Positions 4,273 through 9,655 of a DNA stretch of 9,655 nucleotides are shown in pieces. The stretch is from a bacterium UBP9_UBA1432 (lineage in GTDB: Bacteria > Vulcanimicrobiota > Xenobia > Xenobiales > Xenobiaceae): positions 1 to 9,655 of the forward strand of contig DCTU01000432.1 of NCBI GenBank assembly GCA_002329445.1. The letters run 5' to 3'. Both the position numbers and the translations under genes were made by a program. Below the pieces are notes generated by a model, which was not told the DNA's origin, searched no databases, and saw only the letters and a list, made by a program, of their open reading frames with translations. The first letter of the stretch is position 1. Each line of letters starts with the position of its first letter.

Positions 4273-6922
4273 GTCGGTCCACGGTCCTCTGGATCTTGCC
4301 GGTGCGCTCGTTTCGCGGCAGGCCATCGGGTTCGAGGACCTCGACCTCGAGCGCGGCCAGCCATCCTTCCGCCAGGGCTTCGGGAAGCTCCGGGTTTTCG
4401 CCCAGGATGGCCTGGCGGATCTCGTCGCTGCGATCCGGGTCGCGGTGGTGCAGCCGCTCGGTTCGGATGGTCAGGACGTCCTTGGCGCCCGCGCGATCGG
4501 CCACGATCTGGAAGAGGTGGCTGACCCCTTGGACCTGGGAGAGGGCGGCCGCGATGGAGTCGGGGTAGATGCTGACCGTCCCGACCCGCAGGACGTCCCC
4601 CGTGCGCCCCTTGAGCTCGAAGAGCGGGGTGGTCCGCCCGCAGGGACACTGCTCGCGAACCCGGCGGCCGAGGTCCCCGGTGCGGTAGCGGATCAGCGGC
4701 ATCAGGCGGCGCTTCAGGCAGGTGACCACGATTTCGCCGACCTCGCCTTCGGGGACGGGCCGGCCCGTCTCGGGATCCAGGATCTCCAGATACTGGTAGT
4801 CATACAGGAGGTGGTGCACCCCACCCGGCCTGAAGGGGCACTGGTAGCCGACGGGCCCGGCGTCCACCGAGGCATACCCGGCGCTGAGGACGACGTCTGC
4901 CCCCAGGCGCTCTCGGAGGTAGGTCTTGGCCTCGCGCGAGAGGTGTTCGCCTCCATAGAGGATCTTGGGGATCTTCAGATCCAGGCCGCGTCGTTCCACC
5001 GTCTCGGCGATCTGCACCAGGACGCTGGGGAGCCCGAGGATGGCGGTGGGACGGAAGAGTTCGACGTAGCGCATGACCTGGTTGAGTTCGGCGTTGCCGG
5101 CGATGGGCAGGCTGACGCAGCCCAGCTTCTCGAGGGCCTCGCTGGCTGCCAGGAAGCTGGTGTACAGGCTTCCGGCCATGAAGAGGTTGCCCACCGTGTC
5201 GCCCGACCCGATCCCGGCGATGCTGTAGATGGCCGCCATGGTGTCGGTGACCTCCTCCCACTCCTCATACGAGTAGAAGGAGAATTTCGGGGCCCCGGTC
5301 GAGCCTCCACTGGCGAAGACGTAGGCGCCCTGCAATGGGCCGGTCAAGAGGCCCAGGCCGGCAGGAGGAGTGTTCTGGCGGACCTCCTCGCCGGTCAGCA
5401 GGGGCAAGCGCTGGATATCGGAGGGATTCTGGATGGGGGTCGCATCCAGGCTGGACCGATAGAAGGGGGACAGGTCTCGGGCAAAGCGGACGAGGTCCAC
5501 CAGTCGTTGGCTGCGGGTGGGAGCCTTGGCCCCAGGATCGACCTGGTCCGCGGCGTCAAAGCGCTCCGCGACCGATTCGATGCTGACCCAGCGCAGAAGC
5601 CGATCCAGTTGGAAGGAGCCATCGTGCGGCGAGCCGGCCTTGGACGAATGCATCCGGCCGATTTCGGTGATCCGGGTGGCGCCCAGGCCGACCAGGTCCG
5701 CTGAGAGGTCGCGAAGTGCTGGACCTCGGGCTCCGAGTCCGATGGATTGAAGGACTTCTCGATAGGGGGCCAGGGCCTCGAGAACCTCCGCCCAGCGGGT
5801 GTAGGGGTGGACCACCAGGGTTCGGTTCAGGGGGGAACCCAGCCGGTCGGTGGCCTGACGCCACAGAACCGTCCAGCGGGTGTCTCCCTCGGGGAACCAG
5901 GCCCGAGAGGCTCCAGTCAGTTCGCCAAAGCGGGTCAGCTCCCGTTCCCGCAGGATCTCCACCTGTTCGTCGCGGCTCAGTCGGGCGGGGGGCAGGCGGA
6001 GCGCCAGGTCGTCCAGGGCCTGCCTCAGGGCGGCAAGGAAGGCCTCGCCCCGGGGGCCGGAATCCTCCAGGAAGAGCATCTGGGGACTGCCGCATCCGCG
6101 CTGTTCCCACATCGCCACGTCGGTGGCCAGGGCCACGGCGGATTCGGTCAGGTCGGCCTGCTCCAGCCAGTCCCGGGTGATCACCGCCAGGGACATGCGC
6201 GGACCATAGGGGACCAGGCGGTTGCCGACGGGCAGGTCCCGCCCCCAGGCCTGGAGGGCCGTCTCGCCCCCCCAGACGACGGTGCCCTGACACCGAGCCT
6301 TGAAGCGCGCTTCCAGGTCCGTCTCGCCACCGCGGAAGGTCACGATGGCGAAGGAACCGGAAATCCGGCCCTCGCGATCCTGTTCGGCAAGCGTCTGTGC
6401 GAAGAGGAGCGGGAAGACCGGGTCGGCACTGGAGACCTTCAGGATGTTGGTGTTCTTGGTCAGCAGCCCGCGCAGCAGCGAATCCACCGCTCCCAGGAAC
6501 ACGTTCCCCGGTGAGACATGCAGCACCACGCCCAGGGGCAGGCCGCGGACGTACCCGTTGTACCCGGGTTTCCAGGTCCAGCGGTCCAACGGCTCCGGCA
6601 TTCCCAGCTCGAAGCGCAGCATCTCCAGCAGGTTCTGCCTGGAGAGCAGTCGGCCCAGCTCGTCCAGGCCCCGCTCCACCATCTGCGGCGAGAAACCCAC
6701 GACTTCGGGCAGATGGCGGATGGCCAGGCGTCGAGGGGCGTAGTCCGGGTCGCTCCACAGCCGTCCCACCCGGTCCAACAGGTCCAGGATGTGCCGGACC
6801 TCGACGGCGGGCAGGATGCCGCGCACGGCCTCGGCCCGGTCCAGCACCTCCTCCACGAAGCCCAGGTCGGGAGGCGACGGGAAGCTCTTGAGCTCACCGA
6901 AGAGATAGTGCTCCCAGGCCAT
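4265..6922 (-). CDS. LuxC-type acyl-thioester reductase fused to a PaaK-like adenylate-forming ligase
   Basis: 885 residues, about the sum of a LuxC (about 480) and a PaaK-type enzyme (about 430). Residues about 1-450 match the LuxC acyl-CoA/acyl-protein reductase family: GYVRGLPLGVVLHVSPGN (123-140), KNTNILKVSS (156-165), and Cys277 in WEQRGCGSPQ, the position of the LuxC cysteine that takes the acyl group before NADPH reduction to an aldehyde. Residues about 470-885 are an AMP-forming ligase of the phenylacetate-CoA ligase/LuxE clan: P-loop ASGGSTGAPK (537-546), YGGEHLS (656-662), YRTGDLGRR (746-754), a CPCGR metal-knuckle-like motif (759-763), and a C-terminal ERTGKIQR with candidate catalytic Lys876. 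The two domains together could activate a carboxylic acid and reduce it to an aldehyde in one polypeptide. The substrate is unknown. The ATG directly follows the preceding TAG with no gap, and AAGGAG (6932-6937) stands 9 nt upstream. It is the last gene of the operon in this window. No signal peptide is seen. Confidence 0.88.
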   Translation of the reverse strand: MAWEHYLFGELKSFPSPPDLGFVEEVLDRAEAVRGILPAVEVRHILDLLDRVGRLWSDPDYAPRRLAIRHLPEVVGFSPQMVERGLDELGRLLSRQNLLEMLRFELGMPEPLDRWTWKPGYNGYVRGLPLGVVLHVSPGNVFLGAVDSLLRGLLTKNTNILKVSSADPVFPLLFAQTLAEQDREGRISGSFAIVTFRGGETDLEARFKARCQGTVVWGGETALQAWGRDLPVGNRLVPYGPRMSLAVITRDWLEQADLTESAVALATDVAMWEQRGCGSPQMLFLEDSGPRGEAFLAALRQALDDLALRLPPARLSRDEQVEILRERELTRFGELTGASRAWFPEGDTRWTVLWRQATDRLGSPLNRTLVVHPYTRWAEVLEALAPYREVLQSIGLGARGPALRDLSADLVGLGATRITEIGRMHSSKAGSPHDGSFQLDRLLRWVSIESVAERFDAADQVDPGAKAPTRSQRLVDLVRFARDLSPFYRSSLDATPIQNPSDIQRLPLLTGEEVRQNTPPAGLGLLTGPLQGAYVFASGGSTGAPKFSFYSYEEWEEVTDTMAAIYSIAGIGSGDTVGNLFMAGSLYTSFLAASEALEKLGCVSLPIAGNAELNQVMRYVELFRPTAILGLPSVLVQIAETVERRGLDLKIPKILYGGEHLSREAKTYLRERLGADVVLSAGYASVDAGPVGYQCPFRPGGVHHLLYDYQYLEILDPETGRPVPEGEVGEIVVTCLKRRLMPLIRYRTGDLGRRVREQCPCGRTTPLFELKGRTGDVLRVGTVSIYPDSIAAALSQVQGVSHLFQIVADRAGAKDVLTIRTERLHHRDPDRSDEIRQAILGENPELPEALAEGWLAALEVEVLEPDGLPRNERTGKIQRTVDRRT

Positions 6923-7564
6923 CTACGACTTCTCCTTGCCGGTGGCCAGGCGCCCTTCGGGGTTGAAGCGCCAGACGTCGTCGTGGCGGGACTCGGCCAA
7001 CCCGAATCCGGAGAGCCTGCCGGCGACGGCGGTGAAGGCTCCTGCGAAGGCGCATAGCAGGCTCAGGGCGCCGTATCCGATGGATTTTTCGTGGGCCTGC
7101 GTCAGGAGCGAGAAGAGCGGATCGAAGGAGGTGGGGACGACCATCGGCACCAGGACCCCGCACCCCGCGCCCAGCAGCCCGCCCAATCCGAATGCCGTCA
7201 AGAGGGGGGTCTCGGCCAGCGCGGTGAAGACCAGCCAGGCCATGACGCCGCCCGCAGCCAGGTAGGAGAGGATCTCCAGCGTCCCCAGGTTGGTCCAGAC
7301 CAGTCTCCCGACCACCAGGTAGGAGGCCAGAAGCACCATCAAGGCCGTTGCACCGGCCCGGGAGGGTCTCTCCCTGCGGGGTGTTCCGGCCCGCAGGATC
7401 AGGGTTGCCAGAACGCCGATCAACCCCGCGGTGCAGGCGGCCAGCAGAGAGACCGCCGAAGGGATCAGCTCGAATCCCTGGCCCATGACCGCGCCCACGG
7501 TGGCTCCCGCCAGGAGACCTGCCAACAGGCGCCATCCGCCTCCGAACCGGATATACATGGTCAC
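6923..7564 (-). CDS. Six-helix membrane protein of unknown family
   Basis: 213 residues; I do not recognise the family. Six hydrophobic segments are visible (about 11-30, 35-58, 72-91, 96-117, 121-143, 163-184). The basic loop at 59-71 (RAGTPRRERPSRA) suggests that the N-terminus, and with six helices also the hydrophilic tail from 185 (DDVWRFNPEGR), face the cytoplasm. Gly- and Ala-rich helices resemble small transport or scaffold proteins, but no motif fixes a role. The first codon is GTG at 7564, sharing GTGA with the stop of the LuxE-like gene; an ATG two codons later (7558) is the alternative. Sitting between an acyl-activating enzyme and the acyl-thioester reductase, it may anchor the pathway at the membrane or move its product, which is pure inference from position. 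Confidence 0.75.
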   Translation of the reverse strand: MTMYIRFGGGWRLLAGLLAGATVGAVMGQGFELIPSAVSLLAACTAGLIGVLATLILRAGTPRRERPSRAGATALMVLLASYLVVGRLVWTNLGTLEILSYLAAGGVMAWLVFTALAETPLLTAFGLGGLLGAGCGVLVPMVVPTSFDPLFSLLTQAHEKSIGYGALSLLCAFAGAFTAVAGRLSGFGLAESRHDDVWRFNPEGRLATGKEKS

Positions 7565-8772
7565 TCGACTCCTTCAGGGGAAAGGATGTCCAGGGCTGCC
7601 AGGGCGCAGCCCTTGTGGCGGGTCACCCCGCCGCGGCCCTCCAGGACGACCACCGGTGTGCTGCGGCCGCAGGGACACCCGGACTCCAGGTGCCCGACGT
7701 CGGTGGTCAGAAGCGAGAGGGCTGGAAAGGAGGACAGGTAGGGGGTCAACATGTGGAAGATCCCGGTCTGCCCTGGGGGAAGCAGTTCGAGAGTGCCGGG
7801 ATCCCGCACCAGGACCCGCGAGTGGATCGGGACGTGCATCCGACCCGCCTCGCACTCGGTGTAGGGGACTCCGTGCTCGACCATCCCGTACAGGTCGCGG
7901 ATGTGGTCCTGGGGGATTCCGAGGATCCGGGCCACCTCCGAGCGGAAGAGCGGCTTGGGGATTTCCCGATCTCCCAAAGTCTTCCAACCCCCGCCGGTCA
8001 GGACGTAGCTGCGAAGAGGAAAGCGCAGCGTGCGATTGCGCAAGCGGACGTAGTCCTGCAGGACCTCCCAGGCGTGGGCCGGGAATCCCAGCATGCGAAA
8101 GGCGCTGCCCTCCCGCTCGAAGCGCTCCAGGGCTTCAAGACAGGCCTCCCGGTCCAGGTGCCATCCTCCCTGGCCGTCCGGGCGGATCGCGTAGTGGACC
8201 TGACCGACCCGGGTCAGGCGCGTCAGGAGTTCGTCGGAGAAGGCGGTGCCCAGGTCCTTGGCCACGGCCGGGTCGTAGGTGAAGCACAGGTAGTTGGTGA
8301 CCTCTCGGGAGGTCATCTTCAGGTCCCGATAGATGTTGTGGACGATTCGGCGGATCCGGCGCAGGGAACGAGCGTCCAGGTGGATGGCGCTGCGCTCGCC
8401 CCCCGTCCCGCTGGAGGTCAGCGTCAGGCGGACCTTCTCCGGGCTTCCGGTCAGAAGGTCGTTTCTCTTGAAGACCGTCACGAAGACGTAGGGGATTCGG
8501 GGCAGGTCCTCGACCCGACGGATGTCCCCCGGAGTCACGCCCGCCTGGAGGCAGCGCGCCCGGTACAGGGGGCATCCCAGGAAGTGGTGGGCGAAGTTCT
8601 CGTTCATCGCCTCCAGGAAGAATCCATCCTGGCGGGGACCGGCCGCATAGGCCGCACGCTGGGCAATCAGGCGGTCGGTGGCCCCTCGGTTGCGAGACAG
8701 GACCCGTCGGGCACGCCGCAGCACGCGAAGTTCCTCGCGGTCGAGAGGCGTTCTGGCGGTGGGGTCAGGCAT
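7561..8772 (-). CDS. LuxE-type acyl-protein synthetase (acyl-AMP-forming)
   Basis: 403 residues, slightly longer than luminous LuxE (about 370). LuxE enzymes activate a fatty acid as acyl-AMP, load it on their own cysteine and pass it to LuxC for reduction. Landmarks: ATP-binding loop TSSGTGG (119-125), TGGGWK (259-264), DLYGMVEHG (293-301) followed by a conserved Cys and His (C307, H313), and a CPCGR motif (366-370). Cys389 in HKGCALAA lies 14 residues from the C-terminus, about where the acylated Cys sits near the end of Photobacterium LuxE. No luxA/luxB is present, so it serves another aldehyde or reduced-acyl pathway, with the LuxC domain encoded two genes downstream as its likely partner. 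ATG with GGGAGGA (8781-8787) 8 nt upstream; the gene overlaps the end of the GNAT-like gene by 8 nt. Confidence 0.88.
   Translation of the reverse strand: MPDPTARTPLDREELRVLRRARRVLSRNRGATDRLIAQRAAYAAGPRQDGFFLEAMNENFAHHFLGCPLYRARCLQAGVTPGDIRRVEDLPRIPYVFVTVFKRNDLLTGSPEKVRLTLTSSGTGGERSAIHLDARSLRRIRRIVHNIYRDLKMTSREVTNYLCFTYDPAVAKDLGTAFSDELLTRLTRVGQVHYAIRPDGQGGWHLDREACLEALERFEREGSAFRMLGFPAHAWEVLQDYVRLRNRTLRFPLRSYVLTGGGWKTLGDREIPKPLFRSEVARILGIPQDHIRDLYGMVEHGVPYTECEAGRMHVPIHSRVLVRDPGTLELLPPGQTGIFHMLTPYLSSFPALSLLTTDVGHLESGCPCGRSTPVVVLEGRGGVTRHKGCALAALDILSPEGVE
7569..7574 (-). promoter_or_regulatory. Ribosome binding site of the six-helix membrane protein, inside the LuxE-like gene
   Basis: AAGGAG on the minus strand lies within the last codons of the LuxE-like gene, 4 nt before GTG 7564 and 10 nt before ATG 7558. 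It supports translation of the membrane protein, but its spacing does not settle which of the two starts is used. Confidence 0.55.
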
Positions 8773-9640
8773 CCACGAGCTCCTCCCAGAGTCGGCCGGT
8801 ATAGAGTTTGAAGTATTCCAGGATGAAAGGCTTGGACTCCTCGGTCAGCTTGAGTCCTTTGAAGTGCAGGGGGACGAAGGTGCGCGATGCCACCAGGTAG
8901 TCCTCCCGACAGCCATCCTCGCACAAGCGGGCGGCCGGGAACCAGGCGCTGGGGATGAAGTAGGCCTGCCAGAGCTGAGCCTGCAGGACGGGATCGTAGG
9001 CCGAGGCCAGGATCTCGAGGTACTTGACATCCAGGGCTTCACAGGCGTTCCCAAGGGATTCCAGGACGTCCACCATGTCTCGTCCACCGGTGGTCATCCC
9101 CAGCAGGCTGGCGTGGCCGTCGATCGGTTGATGGTAGAGGAAGGCCTTCACCGAGCGGTCCTGGCTGGCCAGCATCAGGTTGGGCTCGTGCAGGGGGTAG
9201 AAGCCGAACGACAGTTGCCCTTCGTGGCGCAGCCGTTCGCGCTCGGCCTCGATCCCGCCGGGGAACTCTTCGGGTGGAACCTGCTCCAGGGTGACATGCT
9301 CGCCGGGCCGCGGCGAGAGTCGGACCGGCACGATCTCCGGCGGGTCCAGGTCCAGCCGGCTGGCGACGATCTGGTACAGGGTCTCGACCTGGTGGAAGAG
9401 GCGGGGCGGCCGGCGTCGGCAGGAGTAGCCGGCAGGACCGGGACAGACCTTGAACCCATGGGTCTCGTAGTCGCGGACCCGGCGCACGTTGGGGAAGATC
9501 CCCGTGTCGATGTAGCCCAGGCCGCGCAGGTCCGAATGGAAGGTCAGCGAGACGAAGGTTCGCACCACGGCGTACAGCAGGTCACACGGGCCATTCTCCA
9601 CCAGCAGGCGTCGGTGACCCTCCTGGATCATGTGGGTCAT
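8765..9640 (-). CDS. GNAT-like protein of unknown substrate (possible acyltransferase), 5' end uncertain
   Basis: 291 residues from the ATG at 9640. The frame stays open to the window edge at 9655, so the true start could lie outside. The C-terminal half looks like an N-acetyltransferase (GNAT) fold: SLGNACEALDVKYLEIL (195-211), then ASAYDPVLQAQLWQAYFIPSA (212-232) and WFPAARLCEDGCREDYLVASRTF (233-255), the pattern of helix, strand and 'less-than-expected' aromatic/Pro-rich segment that closes many GNATs. The N-terminal half (about 20-170) is not recognised. It contains a Cys/Arg-rich stretch (C66, C74, RRR76-78) and may be a second, degenerate GNAT-like half. Its substrate could be an activated acyl group made by the downstream LuxE/LuxC-PaaK enzymes, but this is guilt by association. 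GAGGG (9650-9654) lies 9 nt before the ATG, and ATGA at 9640-9637 would allow coupling to an upstream gene. No membrane segment or signal peptide is visible. Confidence 0.6.
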   Translation of the reverse strand: MTHMIQEGHRRLLVENGPCDLLYAVVRTFVSLTFHSDLRGLGYIDTGIFPNVRRVRDYETHGFKVCPGPAGYSCRRRPPRLFHQVETLYQIVASRLDLDPPEIVPVRLSPRPGEHVTLEQVPPEEFPGGIEAERERLRHEGQLSFGFYPLHEPNLMLASQDRSVKAFLYHQPIDGHASLLGMTTGGRDMVDVLESLGNACEALDVKYLEILASAYDPVLQAQLWQAYFIPSAWFPAARLCEDGCREDYLVASRTFVPLHFKGLKLTEESKPFILEYFKLYTGRLWEELVDA

Positions 9641-9655
9641 GATCTTCTGCCCTCG

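Noticed and set aside
3088..4326. Long minus-strand frames (412 and 405 residues) opposite the Lrp and marC genes
   Set aside because: Both run opposite two well-recognised genes and across their gap, with Gln/His/Gly/Asp-rich or Arg/Pro-rich translations lacking domain features.
4445..6514. Long plus-strand frames opposite the LuxC-PaaK gene
   Set aside because: The minus-strand frame carries LuxC and PaaK motifs end to end; the plus-strand translations show no known motif.
7615..8811. 398-residue plus-strand frame opposite the LuxE-like gene
   Set aside because: It is the mirror frame of a conserved LuxE; its Gln/Gly/Val-rich translation resembles no family.
4265..9640. A bioluminescence (lux) operon
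   Set aside because: Only LuxC and LuxE relatives are present. There is no luxA, luxB or luxD, and the LuxC is fused to another ligase.
1..9655. CRISPR arrays, tRNA or rRNA genes, insertion sequences
   Set aside because: No spaced direct repeats, cloverleaf-like segments, transposase frames or terminal inverted repeats were seen on reading through the window.

Overview
This is a gene-dense, visibly GC-rich bacterial window (about two-thirds G+C by eye). GTG and TTG starts occur, genes are tightly packed, and high third-position G+C creates many long false ORFs on opposite strands. The gene content (double-FHA protein, biosynthetic thiolase, Lrp/AsnC regulator, MarC membrane protein, LuxC/LuxE-type enzymes) fits a GC-rich, probably Gram-negative lineage such as Myxococcota or an uncultured FCB-type phylum. 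Nothing here fixes the taxon, so this is a guess. I saw no rRNA, tRNA, CRISPR array or transposon.

Left half, plus strand (1-4233). The window opens inside the 3' end of a GH13 alpha-amylase/neopullulanase-type gene (2-460). A double-FHA protein follows (622-1584), then acetyl-CoA acetyltransferase (1736-2917), an Lrp/AsnC-family regulator started by TTG (3082-3555) and a MarC-family membrane protein (3604-4233). The spaces between these genes hold several strong stem-loops (537-565, 1599-1623, 1681-1703, 2941-2973). A TTGACA-type promoter with a 13-nt palindrome just upstream lies before the Lrp gene. These genes therefore look like separate short transcription units, with Lrp and MarC as one probable pair.

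Right half, minus strand (4265-9655). This is a compact four-gene operon read leftward, with genes overlapping or abutting: a GNAT-like protein of unknown substrate (9640-8765), a LuxE-type acyl-protein synthetase (8772-7561), a six-helix membrane protein I do not recognise (7564-6923), and an 885-residue protein that fuses a LuxC-type acyl-thioester reductase to a PaaK-like adenylate-forming ligase (6922-4265). It meets the plus-strand genes tail to tail over a 24-nt hairpin. No luciferase subunits (luxA/luxB) or LuxD thioesterase are present.

The simplest reading of the operon is a pathway that activates a carboxylic acid (LuxE and/or the PaaK domain), reduces the thioester to an aldehyde (LuxC domain) and passes it, or an activated acyl group, to a further step that may involve the GNAT-like protein and the membrane protein. 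The product cannot be read from this window. The operon probably continues past base 9655. It is the most promising candidate here for an undescribed system.
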